Positions 17,980-26,881 of a DNA stretch of 64,000 bases are shown here, piece by piece. Where the stretch lies: contig NZ_FOBL01000010.1 in the NCBI RefSeq assembly GCF_900109825.1, positions 18,352 through 82,351 on the forward strand, written 5' to 3'. Source of the stretch: Alkalibacterium putridalgicola. Its GTDB lineage: Bacteria; Bacillota; Bacilli; Lactobacillales; Carnobacteriaceae_A. How positions within the stretch are numbered: position 1 is the first letter of the stretch; each line of letters begins with the position of its first letter. The position numbers were made by a program, and so were the translations under genes. Under the pieces are notes generated by a model. The model saw only the letters and a program-made list of their open reading frames with translations. It ran no database searches and was not told the origin of the DNA.

Positions 17980-19065
17980 TTATTTCAGCTTTAATGTTTC
18001 CAGTGTGGAACGATCGAAGGCCTTTACGACACGATAAACCATTTCCCGCGCAGCTTCATAATCATCGATTCGAAACAGTGACTGGTGGGTATGGATATAA
18101 CGTGCCGGAACACCAATGACAGCACTCGGGATCCCCTGATTCAGCTGATGTGCCGCAACTGCGTCTGTTCCGCCTTTTGAGACAAAATACTGATAAGGGA
18201 TATCGTTCGTCTCAGCTGTATCAAGTAGAAACTCTTTCATTTCTTTCGACAATATCATCCCAGGGTCCTGGATCCTCAGCAAGAAGCCTTCACCCAAGCG
18301 TCCAAAAGCTTCCTTGTCACCATTTAAATCATTAGCAGGTGAACAATCCACAGCAAAAAAAGCATCTGGATCAAATTTCCTTACTGCCCCCTTTGTTCCA
18401 CGGAGACCTACTTCTTCCTGAACATTCGCACCCGCGATCAGCGTACTCTTGAGTGATTCATCTTTCAGCATTTTAAGCAGTTCCAAGACCAAGGTGACAC
18501 CAAAGCGATTATCCCAGGCTTTACCAATGAAGGATTTGCCATTTGCCATTTCTATCGTCTCTACGTCCGGTACAAGTGCATCTCCAGGTCTCACGCCAAA
18601 CGACTCTGCTTCTTCTTTGGATTCAAAGCCACCGTCAAACAGGATATCTTCAATAGATAACTTGGATGCCTCTTTATTTTTCAGCAGATGTGGCGGGACT
18701 GAGGAAGAAACGACAGGGTAATTCCCCATACGGGTCTGTAGTGTGAACCGTTGAGATGAAACGACGTAAGGATTCCATCCACCCAGAGGCAGGACTCTGA
18801 TCAGCCCTTTTTCCGTGATCGAAGAGACCATAAAGCCTACTTCATCCATATGAGCTGCCACCATCAGTTTTGGTGCCTCTTTTTCCGATGATTCTTTCAC
18901 GCCAAAAAGTCCACCAAGTCCATCATAATCGATGCTGTCCACGTAGGGGGTCATTTCGTCACGCATAAACGCTCTCACATCATGTTCAAATCCACTTGTT
19001 CCCTGTAATTCAGTCGTCTTTTTTATAAGTTCTCTCGTATTCAGATCTGTGTGTGTTGATGTCAT
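17980..19065 (-). CDS. pepA: M42 family glutamyl-type aminopeptidase
   Basis: 361 aa. The M42 metal-site signatures are all visible: AAHMDEVGFM, AWDNRFGV, QEEVGLRGT, VDCSPAND and IHTHQSLF. These cytosolic di-metal aminopeptidases form dodecamers and remove N-terminal residues; the lactic acid bacterial member PepA prefers Glu/Asp. Substrate preference here is inferred from family context only. GAGAGGA lies 9 nt before the ATG, and it is first in the unit with ytpR. Confidence 0.88.
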   Translation of the reverse strand: MTSTHTDLNTRELIKKTTELQGTSGFEHDVRAFMRDEMTPYVDSIDYDGLGGLFGVKESSEKEAPKLMVAAHMDEVGFMVSSITEKGLIRVLPLGGWNPYVVSSQRFTLQTRMGNYPVVSSSVPPHLLKNKEASKLSIEDILFDGGFESKEEAESFGVRPGDALVPDVETIEMANGKSFIGKAWDNRFGVTLVLELLKMLKDESLKSTLIAGANVQEEVGLRGTKGAVRKFDPDAFFAVDCSPANDLNGDKEAFGRLGEGFLLRIQDPGMILSKEMKEFLLDTAETNDIPYQYFVSKGGTDAVAAHQLNQGIPSAVIGVPARYIHTHQSLFRIDDYEAAREMVYRVVKAFDRSTLETLKLK

Positions 19066-19169
19066 TTATCTGTTTCCTCTCACTAAACATAGTATTGTAC
19101 CTATTCTTAATTATTATACACAAAAATCTGTTGGATTTTAAGCTTTCCTATTCCTTTTCTATTACACTT

Positions 19170-19198
19170 CACTCACTTGTGTGATAAAATAGACCTAA
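19170..19198 (+). promoter_or_regulatory. putative promoter of the PepSY-like gene
   Basis: A TTACAC hexamer and a TAAAAT hexamer 17 nt apart lie about 30-60 nt upstream of the GTG start on the plus strand. Coordinates of the -35 are approximate. Confidence 0.45.
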
Positions 19199-19224
19199 CC
19201 TATAATTTTAAAGGAGGAGTCGCT

Positions 19225-19578
19225 GTGTTTCAGTCAGAAAAAATGAAAGGGTCCCGTTATTCTTCGCAAGAATGGGCACTGCTTTCCCTCGTTCTTGTGT
19301 TGTCCTTTCTAATTGGTGCTCTATCATTCAGACAATACAGTAAGAAAAAAGCTTTAAAAGCCGATGATATCTTAAAAGATGTTAAAAAGGATTTCCTCGA
19401 AGAAGGCCCATTAGACGGATCCTGGATAGAACTGACAAAAGTACCGTGGAAAAAATTTGCGCACAAAACAGATGTTTACTATGGCGGGATATCCCGTTAT
19501 GAAGAGAACAAACTTGTCCAGTATGAATTCATCGCTGATGCCTACACAGGCAGTATCATCGATATCTACCGTGTGTGA
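19225..19578 (+). CDS. small membrane-anchored PepSY-like protein
   Basis: 117 aa from GTG 19225, preceded by AAGGAGG at a normal distance; upstream in-frame codons lie in the promoter. A short basic N-terminus, one membrane segment (WALLSLVLVLSFLIGALSF, residues about 13-31), then an extracellular domain whose end (YEFIADAYTGSIIDIY) resembles the closing strand of PepSY domains. PepSY modules are often linked to peptidase inhibition; its divergent position beside an aminopeptidase gene is suggestive but not proof. Monocistronic, with its own promoter and terminator. Confidence 0.7.
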   Translation: MFQSEKMKGSRYSSQEWALLSLVLVLSFLIGALSFRQYSKKKALKADDILKDVKKDFLEEGPLDGSWIELTKVPWKKFAHKTDVYYGGISRYEENKLVQYEFIADAYTGSIIDIYRV

Positions 19579-19598
19579 CAAAATTTATGAGCAGTTAG

Positions 19599-19632
19599 AG
19601 AGAGGGTGGGACTTTTGTCCCACCCTCTTCTG
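19599..19632 (+). terminator. terminator after PepSY-like gene
   Basis: Stem GAGGGTGGGAC/GTCCCACCCTC around TTTT, followed by a moderately T-rich stretch. Located about 20 nt past the stop. Confidence 0.8.
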
Positions 19633-19800
19633 CATTTACTTATGTATAATCGCTAGCATTTATTTTCAACCCTTCATAGAATGCTCTGCACCAACTCACT
19701 ACAACGGATTTGGCCTATTTAAATAAAAAATGCCGTTTCCAGCACTATCTTCTATCCTACCCTTACTCAAATCCTATGGATATATCTTTCGAGATCTGTT
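19633..19800. other. intergenic, nothing recognised
   Basis: AT-rich sequence between the terminator and the repeat array. No open frame with a ribosome site, no clear hairpin and no obvious match to the repeat unit. Confidence 0.4.
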
Positions 19801-20049
19801 GTGACAAGTTTTGTTGCCGCTCCTCACAAAAAGGTGTGCCTATTTCGCTTTTGCGACAAGTTTTGTTGCCGCTCCTCACAAAAAGGTGTGCCTATTTCGC
19901 TATTGCGACAAGTTTTATCGTCGCTACTCGTAAAAAGGTGTGCCTATTTCGCTATTGTAACAAGTTTTGTCGTCTCTACTCGTAAAAAGGTGTGCCTATC
20001 TCACTATTGTGACAAGTTTTGTCGCCGCTACTCGTAAAAAGGTGTGCCA
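19801..20049. repeat. 52-bp tandem repeat array, five units
   Basis: Units begin GACAAGTTTT at 19803, 19855, 19907, 19959 (AACAAG) and 20011, an exact 52-bp period; the last unit is cut short near 20049. Units 1 and 2 are nearly identical, 3-5 diverge. Each has an inverted repeat of the form GYGACAA-GTT-TTGTYGC. Located between the converging ends of the PepSY-like gene and trmB, between their terminators. No spacer-like variable parts and no cas genes, so not CRISPR. Confidence 0.95.
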
Positions 20050-20167
20050 ATGGCCTAGATCGACTGGTTCACTAGCAGATAGTAGATGGCTGCAATCTTA
20101 CAGCAGGCATCGTACGGCCAGCTAACAAAACAGGCCGAATCAAGTTGAGCGGTACTGTGCTGATTTT
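20050..20167. other. intergenic, nothing recognised
   Basis: Sequence between the repeat array and the trmB terminator, less AT-rich than the surroundings. No supported ORF or structured element seen. Confidence 0.4.
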
Positions 20168-20213
20168 AAAAAAAACGAAAGGAGCCTCGGACAAATGTCC
20201 CAGACTCCTTTCC
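20168..20213 (-). terminator. terminator after trmB
   Basis: Stem AAAGGAGTCTGGGAC paired with GTCCGAGGCTCCTTT (G-U and one mismatch) around ATTT, then a T-rich run on the minus strand. Just past the trmB stop. Confidence 0.85.
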
Positions 20214-20218
20214 TACGT

Positions 20219-20866
20219 TTATTCAGAGCTGTCAAAAGTAAGAACTGCTTTATATATCCTGTTGCCTTTTTTAGAGAATTTTTCTTCATACTCAGTCATG
20301 ACGTTGTCTGTCACATCACTGTTGTGCAGATCAAGATACACTTCGTTCAGTTTTGCAGAATAATGCGAGAAGCTGACCAGAGAGTATTCAAACAGTTTCT
20401 GATTATCTGTTTTAAAATGAAGTTCGCCTTCCGGATTCAAAATCGTTTCGTATACCTTTAAAAACGACTTGTAAGTCAAGCGTCGTTTTTCATGACGGTT
20501 TTTTGGCCAAGGATCAGAAAAGGTGAGATAGATACGATCGACTTTATTTTCTTCAAAATACTCTGCCAGATCACTTGCATTTGCTTGAAGCAGCTGTACA
20601 TTCGGCAAGTCTTCTTCTATCTGTTTCTCCAGAGCAGTGACGATGACACTAGTCTGCAGTTCGATACCAATAAAGTTTATTTCGGGATGCTGTTTCGCCA
20701 TATTGATGATGAACTGGCCTTTTCCGCAGCCTATTTCCACATGTATCGGATTTTCATTCCCAAATCTTTCCTGCCAGCGTCCTTTAAGTCCTAACGCTTC
20801 TGTGACAACATACTGATCATACTCTGCCAGTTTCTCTTTAGCGTATGGTTTGTGACGTAATCTCAT
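20219..20866 (-). CDS. trmB: tRNA (guanine-N7-)-methyltransferase
   Basis: 215 aa. SAM-binding motif VEIGCGKGQFI and the TrmB signature FSDPWPKNRHEKRRL. Methylates G46 in the variable loop of tRNAs using SAM. AAAGGAG lies 8 nt before the ATG. In Bacilli it neighbours the aminoglycoside-phosphotransferase-like ytmP gene, as here. A weak terminator lies between the two. Confidence 0.96.
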   Translation of the reverse strand: MRLRHKPYAKEKLAEYDQYVVTEALGLKGRWQERFGNENPIHVEIGCGKGQFIINMAKQHPEINFIGIELQTSVIVTALEKQIEEDLPNVQLLQANASDLAEYFEENKVDRIYLTFSDPWPKNRHEKRRLTYKSFLKVYETILNPEGELHFKTDNQKLFEYSLVSFSHYSAKLNEVYLDLHNSDVTDNVMTEYEEKFSKKGNRIYKAVLTFDSSE

Positions 20867-20890
20867 TTGAATTCTCCTTTAGTACTCATT

Positions 20891-20920
20891 AAAAAAGAGG
20901 CCAGATTGAAAGACCTGACC
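20891..20920 (-). terminator. terminator between ytmP-like and trmB
   Basis: On the minus strand GGTCAG and CTGGCC arms around a GTCTTTCAAT loop, followed by TCTTTTTT. Short but with a good T run. Confidence 0.6.
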
Positions 20921-20925
20921 CAATT

Positions 20926-21717
20926 TTATGTTTTTATACGATTTAAGACTGTATTTAATTTAATCAAATCATTGTTCATTCTGATATAATCCTGTTTTTT
21001 ATGATTATGTTTCAAGTCATTAAGCAGATTCAGCAGGCTATACCAGTATACTTTTTCTTTCGCATACCCTTCTGCAGCAAATTCGACTGATTCCAGCCAG
21101 GCATCCCATTTCTCTGGATGGATATACCGCTCCATAAGCTGACTGATATCATGACAAGGATCCGAGATAACGACAGAATCCCAATCCACGAGATAGAGAT
21201 GATTATCAGTGGAAAGAAGTAAATTCTTGTGCGAGATATCGCCATGACAGACGACTTTATTCTCGGTACTTGTTTCATCAGGTAGATTCTCTTTTAAATA
21301 AACGATGGCTTCTTTGATTAAAGGATGGATTCTGAGGTCTGGAGCTAAATCGGCAAGCGATTGATTATAGAGATCAGTTGGATTTAAAACATTGCCCCCA
21401 AGTCGCATCAGCATGCGTTTTAAACTTTGGGATCCATGAACCTTGCGAATAATATTGAATACACTCGTCATGTGCATTTCTTCTTTATGAAGCGTACGCC
21501 CGCTGCACCATTCCTGAGCAGTCAGTACATCTCCGTTTCCTATTCTCTTTGTCCAGACGAGTTTAGGTGATATACCTTCCAGCGATAAAGCTGCTAAAAA
21601 TGGAGAAGAATTGCGCTTTAAAAATAACCGTTCTTCATTTCGCGTCCCCATATATGCCTGACCTGTTTCTCCTCCGATAGGATGCAGTTGCCACCCCGAT
21701 TCTCTCTCCAGCTCCAT
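20926..21717 (-). CDS. APH/choline-kinase-like phosphotransferase, YtmP-like
   Basis: 263 aa from ATG 21717, chosen because AGGA lies 10 nt upstream; a GTG two codons earlier has poor spacing. Kinase-like fold: nucleotide-binding N-lobe (GGETGQAYMG), catalytic loop VCHGDISHKNLLL and metal motif LVDWDSVVISDP. Substrate unknown; in Firmicutes the ytmP family is conserved next to trmB. It is not evidence for antibiotic resistance. Confidence 0.82.
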   Translation of the reverse strand: MELERESGWQLHPIGGETGQAYMGTRNEERLFLKRNSSPFLAALSLEGISPKLVWTKRIGNGDVLTAQEWCSGRTLHKEEMHMTSVFNIIRKVHGSQSLKRMLMRLGGNVLNPTDLYNQSLADLAPDLRIHPLIKEAIVYLKENLPDETSTENKVVCHGDISHKNLLLSTDNHLYLVDWDSVVISDPCHDISQLMERYIHPEKWDAWLESVEFAAEGYAKEKVYWYSLLNLLNDLKHNHKKQDYIRMNNDLIKLNTVLNRIKT

Positions 21718-21861
21718 ACTCACTCAATCCTTTTTTATCTCATTAGTCAAACAATGGTAAAGACATTGATGCACCTTCTATTGTAGAAAGAAAATCAGTT
21801 ATCGTCAAGCGCATGCATGTTCTTTTTTATTTTTCAGTGTAGAAATGTCTCCATTAATTCG

Positions 21862-22722
21862 TTAATTCGTTAATTCGCCACATTGTTTAACGATCTCTTT
21901 TTCATAACAACTCTGTAACAAGCGAGTGATCGAGCCTTTTTTCGATACATCAAACGTTTTATCATCGATTTTACTGATCGGCATGACTTCTTTTGTTGTA
22001 CTTGAAATGAACACTTCATCTGCATTCAGAAGTTCTTCGGTCGTAAAGGCTTGCTCATAGACTGGGATGTTCAACTTTTCTGCACAGGATTTCCAGACGA
22101 TTTTAGTGATGCCGGGTAAAATAAGGTTGCCATCAGGATGCGTATATATAGCACCGTCTTTGACCATCGCAACGTTTGAAGACGAACACTCTGTGATGAT
22201 ATCGCCTCGGTGCAGAATGGCTTCATCTGCATTCTTTTTATGCGCTTCGTGTTTAAGCATGATGTTTCCGAGCAGGGAAATCATCTTAATGTCACATCTC
22301 AACCAGCGTATATCGTCTTCAAGGGTAGTTCTCATACCATTTTTCATTTTATCGATTTTTCTTTCACTTGCTGTTATAGATCCTGTCAGAAGCGGGACAA
22401 CATCCTGAGACGGATAAGAATGATCTCTTGGTGAAGCATTCCCTCTCGTCATTTGAATGTAAATAGATCCATTTTTCACTGCAGACTCCCTTAGAAGATC
22501 CGTGATCAAAGCTTTTAATTCAGCTTTTGTAAGCGGCATGCGCATCTCTATTTTTTCTGCACTTGTAAAAAAACGATCGATATGTTCATCAACACAAAAA
22601 TAGGTATGATTATATATTCTAATGACTTCATATACTCCGTCACCGAATTGGTAACCTCTATCTTCAAAATCGATATTAACTTTGTCTCTGTCTATTATTT
22701 CTTTTCCCCAAATGACTTTCAT
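21862..22722 (-). CDS. dat: D-amino-acid transaminase
   Basis: 286 aa, class IV PLP aminotransferase. DRGYQFGDGVYEVIR near the N-terminus, the candidate PLP lysine in CDIKMISLLGN, and the C-terminal FISSTTKEVMPI are typical of D-alanine transaminases. It interconverts D-Ala/D-Glu and the 2-oxo acids, supplying D-Glu for the cell wall. The stop codon falls inside a TTAATTCG x3 tract (21854-21877). Start follows AAAAAGGGG. Confidence 0.92.
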   Translation of the reverse strand: MKVIWGKEIIDRDKVNIDFEDRGYQFGDGVYEVIRIYNHTYFCVDEHIDRFFTSAEKIEMRMPLTKAELKALITDLLRESAVKNGSIYIQMTRGNASPRDHSYPSQDVVPLLTGSITASERKIDKMKNGMRTTLEDDIRWLRCDIKMISLLGNIMLKHEAHKKNADEAILHRGDIITECSSSNVAMVKDGAIYTHPDGNLILPGITKIVWKSCAEKLNIPVYEQAFTTEELLNADEVFISSTTKEVMPISKIDDKTFDVSKKGSITRLLQSCYEKEIVKQCGELTN

Positions 22723-22737
22723 ATAAAAATCCCCTTT

Positions 22738-23943
22738 TTATTTTTTTAATCGTCTCGGCATATAAATATAAGTAAAGAACAGGCTGAAGATACCATTCAG
22801 CAACAGTAACCTCATAAATGCCAGGATACCGCTATTGACAGAAGATATACTATAAATAATAGACCCACCTGTCAGTAGCAGCAAAATTAATTTTTGAATA
22901 GTTTTTATTTTATCAGTATCTGTATTAGGATACAAATTGAAATACACCGTTTTTTTGAATGTTTGTCTTAACGGTATCAGCTGGAACCCGATCAGATACA
23001 AAAAAAGTATGCTGATTAGACTATTGATGATCCAGTTCTCAGAAAAATAAATAACAACACCTCCAATCAGCAGCAGTCTTAGATACAAGCCGCTGAAATT
23101 GTAGTTTCTGACAAACATGCGCGACAGAAAATACATTTCGGTATTCCGGTCAAGTACAGGAAGTGTATACAAAAAGTCCATAAATTTTAGCCGTTTCACC
23201 TTATATTTTGAATAAGGGGTTTCTATAAACAGGTTGATGATGGAATATATCTTCTGTATTCGTCTCTGTTCCGTTTCGATCAGCGTTTCCCAGTTCCAGC
23301 TGTCTGACTGACTATATTGAAACACAAATAAAAAGAATAGTCCCAGCGTGACAACTGAAATAAGAAATCCTGTTATAACGGAAATAAAAAGACTCACCAT
23401 GATACCCACTATAGAAACCGATCCAATGATGAGGCGGATAGTTCTGCCCCTTTCACTTCTGTGCTGCTTCAGTGAATAATAAGCATGGATGCCATGAATG
23501 ACTTTCCAGCATACCAGCGTCAGCAGCCAGAAAACAAAACCATTGCTCTCCATATGACCGATCGCTGAAAGTAAAGGCGCAGCTAATACGCCTATTAACA
23601 AAGTATAGAAACTATGAAAAATAAGACTGTAGATCAGATTTTTTTTCATCACCTTATCAAAGGCTTTTTCTTTAGGCAAGAGGAACACGGCATCCGCAGG
23701 TTCAACAAGCGTGCGGATACTACCAGAAAAAACCGTGAGTCCGATAACTATAAGAAGCAGGAGCCTGGGAACCAACGCATTATACTCGACAGCTTCCAGA
23801 TAGTTCTGGTAAGCCAGACCTGTAGCCCCGCCCAGAAAAAGCAGTAAGATGACAAAGTGATCATTCAAGACATATTTAAGATATTTACTCATTTTTTTGT
23901 AATAAATAGATTGTCTTGTTTTGAATAAATCTCCTATCGTCAT
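22738..23943 (-). CDS. ecsB: ABC transporter permease EcsB
   Basis: 401 aa with about eight hydrophobic membrane segments in two groups and a positively charged cytoplasmic middle (EQRRIQKIYSIIN). The ATG overlaps the ecsA stop as ATGA, so it is coupled to the ATPase. In Bacillus and Staphylococcus EcsAB affects secretion, competence and intramembrane proteolysis of peptides; the transported substrate is not settled. Lies in the conserved ecsAB-hit-prsA neighbourhood. Confidence 0.9.
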   Translation of the reverse strand: MTIGDLFKTRQSIYYKKMSKYLKYVLNDHFVILLLFLGGATGLAYQNYLEAVEYNALVPRLLLLIVIGLTVFSGSIRTLVEPADAVFLLPKEKAFDKVMKKNLIYSLIFHSFYTLLIGVLAAPLLSAIGHMESNGFVFWLLTLVCWKVIHGIHAYYSLKQHRSERGRTIRLIIGSVSIVGIMVSLFISVITGFLISVVTLGLFFLFVFQYSQSDSWNWETLIETEQRRIQKIYSIINLFIETPYSKYKVKRLKFMDFLYTLPVLDRNTEMYFLSRMFVRNYNFSGLYLRLLLIGGVVIYFSENWIINSLISILFLYLIGFQLIPLRQTFKKTVYFNLYPNTDTDKIKTIQKLILLLLTGGSIIYSISSVNSGILAFMRLLLLNGIFSLFFTYIYMPRRLKK

Positions 23944-24680
23944 TTTAAAAAACCTTCTTTATCCGCCAGCTGGGTATACATTTCATCCAGCGTGGCTCCC
24001 GGCATGCTAAATTTTTCACGCAGCTCATCTAGAGTCCCTTGAGCATAAACTTCTCCATTGTCGATGATCACAAATTTATCGCAGATTCGTTCTGCATTTG
24101 CCAGCACATGCGTCGACATCAGCAGCGAAGCCCCTTCTTTCTTCTTCTGTTCCATCATCTGGATAAGATCTCTGATCGCTATAGGATCAAGTCCTAAAAA
24201 AGGTTCATCAATGATATACAGCGACGGTTCAATGATGAAGGCACACACGATCATCACTTTCTGCTTCATGCCTTTCGAAAAATCGCTGGGAAACCATTCT
24301 AAACGGTCGGTCAGGCGAAATTTATCCAATAGAGGCATCGCTCTCTCCATAACTGTAGAAAGTGGCACATCATAGGCCATTGCCGTTATTTCGATATGTT
24401 CTTTCAAAGTCAGCTCATCATAAAGTAAGGGTGTTTCAGGAATGAACCCTATTTTCTTTCTATAAAGAGGAGGATCCTCTTTCAGCGTTTTACCATCCAA
24501 CTGTATCTGCCCTTCAAAAGGATCCATCAATCCGATGATGTGTTTGATCGTCGTACTTTTGCCAGCCCCATTCAATCCGATCAGACCGATCAGCTCGCCA
24601 TCGTCTAAATCGAACGATATACCTTTCAGGACAGGCGTCCGACTGTATCCACCTGTCAGGTTCGTGACTTTAAGACTCAT
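23940..24680 (-). CDS. ecsA: ABC transporter ATPase EcsA
   Basis: 246 aa. Walker A GLNGAGKST at 35-43, signature region FSKGMKQKV in place of LSGGQ, Walker B LYIIDEPFLGLD, H-loop STHVL. Energises the EcsB permease at the membrane. Divergently oriented from hit, as in Bacillus. AAGGAAGGA lies upstream of the ATG. Confidence 0.94.
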   Translation of the reverse strand: MSLKVTNLTGGYSRTPVLKGISFDLDDGELIGLIGLNGAGKSTTIKHIIGLMDPFEGQIQLDGKTLKEDPPLYRKKIGFIPETPLLYDELTLKEHIEITAMAYDVPLSTVMERAMPLLDKFRLTDRLEWFPSDFSKGMKQKVMIVCAFIIEPSLYIIDEPFLGLDPIAIRDLIQMMEQKKKEGASLLMSTHVLANAERICDKFVIIDNGEVYAQGTLDELREKFSMPGATLDEMYTQLADKEGFLK

Positions 24681-24820
24681 TTAAACGTTCCTTCCTTGCA
24701 TTTATTGTAATTATTTTACCATATCTCAACAGGGTAAAATGGATTTTAGGCTTCTTTTTATTATTTACCACTATTATATGATAAACTGAGTGTATACAAA
24801 ATGACTGAAAGAGGGATTAT

Positions 24821-25246
24821 ATGGACGATTGTATTTTCTGCAAAATCATTGAAGGAGACATCCCTTCCCGTAAAATATATGAAGATGAAGATGTTATTGC
24901 GATTCTGGATATGTCTCAAGTCACCAAAGGTCATACACTGGTCATATCTAAAGAGCACGTCAGGAATATCCTGGACTACTCAGATGAACTGGCAGCTCGT
25001 GTTTTTTCAAAAGTACCCAAAATAGCCAGAGCAGTAAAATCCTTTGATCCGGACTGCAAGGGACTGAATGTGCTGATGAACAATGAAGAGATAGCCAGTC
25101 AGAGTGTTTTTCACAGTCATGTCCACTTACTGCCGAGATACGATGAGACTGATGGTTTTGGTTTGAAATGGGAAACCCATACGAATGATTATTCAGACGA
25201 AGACCTGGATCAAATCATGCACGCCATCAAAAAAGAATTGAACTGA
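24821..25246 (+). CDS. hit: HIT family protein
   Basis: 141 aa. N-terminal zinc-type motif DCIFCKII and catalytic histidine triad HSHVHLLPR near residue 100. HIT/HinT proteins hydrolyse purine nucleoside phosphoramidates and related substrates; the physiological substrate here is unknown. First of a two-gene plus-strand unit with the YtxH-like gene, divergent from ecsAB. Confidence 0.95.
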   Translation: MDDCIFCKIIEGDIPSRKIYEDEDVIAILDMSQVTKGHTLVISKEHVRNILDYSDELAARVFSKVPKIARAVKSFDPDCKGLNVLMNNEEIASQSVFHSHVHLLPRYDETDGFGLKWETHTNDYSDEDLDQIMHAIKKELN

Positions 25247-25261
25247 AAGAGGAGGATTTAA

Positions 25262-25609
25262 ATGAAACATTTCATATTAGGAAGTTTATCCGGTTTAGTC
25301 GCCGGGGGAATCTACGGATTGATCAAAACACCACGCTCGGGAAAAGAAAACCAGCAGGCGCTGAGAAATTATGCAGATGAAACATCAGACCACCTGCAGG
25401 ATGTCTCGGATAAAGTGAGTGATTTAAAAGATTCCATCAACCAGTTAAAAGCTGAAGTATCATTCGTTCAAAATGATGTCATGGATGAAATGACACTCAT
25501 TGCCAAAGAATTCCAGCATGAAGCTGAACCTCGTTTACGCAGGATTCAGGAAAAAACAAAAAAAATACAGACAGAAGCTCAGGAAACGACAGACAATATC
25601 AACTACTGA
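25262..25609 (+). CDS. YtxH-domain protein (YhaH-like)
   Basis: 115 aa, 15 nt after hit. Short N-terminal hydrophobic/glycine segment (FILGSLSGLVAGGIYGLI) followed by a long charged coiled-coil-like helix region, the layout of YtxH-type small envelope proteins. In Bacillus yhaH lies at the same place beside hit and prsA. No enzymatic motif seen. Confidence 0.75.
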   Translation: MKHFILGSLSGLVAGGIYGLIKTPRSGKENQQALRNYADETSDHLQDVSDKVSDLKDSINQLKAEVSFVQNDVMDEMTLIAKEFQHEAEPRLRRIQEKTKKIQTEAQETTDNINY

Positions 25610-25626
25610 CAATTAACTATGGTCAT

Positions 25627-25685
25627 AAAAAACACCTTTTCACTTTCAGCAGTTTACTCAAGCTGAAAGGTGAAAAGGTGTTTTA
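25627..25685. terminator. bidirectional terminator between YtxH-like gene and prsA
   Basis: Long near-perfect stem AAACACCTTTTCAC with TTTCAGC and complement, A-run on one side and T-run on the other. It serves two convergent genes. Confidence 0.92.
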
Positions 25686-25708
25686 CGTTTGTTACGCTAC
25701 TTCATTTA

Positions 25709-26725
25709 TTACTCTGCGTCTTCTGTGTCTTCTTCCGATGTTTCTGTGTCTTCTTCCGATGTTTCTGTATCTTCTGCAGGTTCTTCATCTTCTTCTATAG
25801 CTGCATCCGGTGATTCTTCAGCGGGTTCTTCCACTTCAGGCATTTGCATGAACTGCTGCATAGCGCCTGATAATTCGTCGTCAGCAATCTGGACATTAGC
25901 ATCCTGAACGACTTGGCTGATAGCCTGCTGGACCATTTCCTGATCCTGCATATAGCCTTCGATGATCATTGTTTCGATATTTTCACGTTCTTCTTCAAGT
26001 GTACCTTTCTCCCCTTCTTCTACCATTTTAATAATATGGTAACCGAATTGAGATTTCACTGGTTCTTGAGTGATTTCGCCTTCTTCAAGCTTTAATGCTG
26101 CTTCTTCAAATTCTGGAACAAAACGTCCAGGTTCAAGTGGTAATTCGCCACCGGCTTCAACTGTACCTGTATCGGTTGAGTATTCAGCTACGAGTTCACC
26201 AAAATCAGCGCCCTCATTCAATTGATCGATGATATCTTTAGCCAGTTCTTCTTCTTCGACAAGAATATGAGCAACTGTAGAATTAACAACATACTCGTCA
26301 TATGCAGCCTGAACATCCTCTTCGGTCATTTCAGTATGCTGCATGATTGCTTCTTCCACATACAATGACGTGCGTATGTTCTCTTTTACATCATCAGCAG
26401 ACATGCCTTGTTGAGTCAACATTTCTTCAAAAGCCTCAACGCCGCCATACTGTTCTGCTTCTTCTTCAAACGCTGCATCTACTTCTTCATCTGTGACATC
26501 TTCTTTAAATTCATTTTCAAGGATATCTTCTAAAAGAATTTGCTGAAGCATTTGCTCGCCGTATGTCATGCCGCCTTGGGTAGGTTCGCTTTTCATACGT
26601 TCATATAATTCACTTTCACGAACTCTTCCAGCTTCAGTTGATGCAACTTCTTCGCCTTCACTATTTGCGCAGCTTGCCAGCAATAAGCCTGAACAAGCCA
26701 TAGCGCCTACTAACCATTTTTTCAT
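25709..26725 (-). CDS. prsA: foldase lipoprotein PrsA
   Basis: 338 aa. Lipoprotein signal peptide with lipobox LASC (C19), N-terminal chaperone-like region, a parvulin PPIase domain about residues 145-240 (VAHILVEEEE...FGYHIIKMVEEG), and an acidic C-terminal tail with TETSEED repeats of 7 aa (21-bp DNA repeats near 25720-25780). PrsA is anchored outside the membrane and helps exported proteins fold. The strongly acidic composition of the whole protein would suit a salt- or alkali-adapted organism, which is only an inference. Confidence 0.93.
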   Translation of the reverse strand: MKKWLVGAMACSGLLLASCANSEGEEVASTEAGRVRESELYERMKSEPTQGGMTYGEQMLQQILLEDILENEFKEDVTDEEVDAAFEEEAEQYGGVEAFEEMLTQQGMSADDVKENIRTSLYVEEAIMQHTEMTEEDVQAAYDEYVVNSTVAHILVEEEELAKDIIDQLNEGADFGELVAEYSTDTGTVEAGGELPLEPGRFVPEFEEAALKLEEGEITQEPVKSQFGYHIIKMVEEGEKGTLEEERENIETMIIEGYMQDQEMVQQAISQVVQDANVQIADDELSGAMQQFMQMPEVEEPAEESPDAAIEEDEEPAEDTETSEEDTETSEEDTEDAE

Positions 26726-26881
26726 ACTAACTCATACACATCCTATTATATTCTTTTATTTCCTCTTATTAACGGATTAACAAGCGGTACCTAGATAAAT
26801 ATACCATAGGTCATTTAAAAATGAAAACGTATAAATCAAACTTTTGATTTTTTCATTAACAATTCATAAATCCTTCTTTTT

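Noticed and set aside
19710..20037. Cys-rich repeat ORFs across the 52-bp array
   Set aside because: Unit length is not a multiple of three, no ribosome site, and the frame comes from the repeat itself.
19801..20049. CRISPR-like array
   Set aside because: Units are continuous 52-bp repeats without unique spacers, and no cas gene is present.
20926..21717. Aminoglycoside resistance gene
   Set aside because: The APH-like fold belongs to the conserved YtmP housekeeping family beside trmB; nothing suggests acquired resistance.
21854..21877. Slippage tract (TTAATTCG x3) at the dat stop as a phase switch
   Set aside because: The tract restores the same TAA after loss of one unit, so protein length would not change with three or two units.
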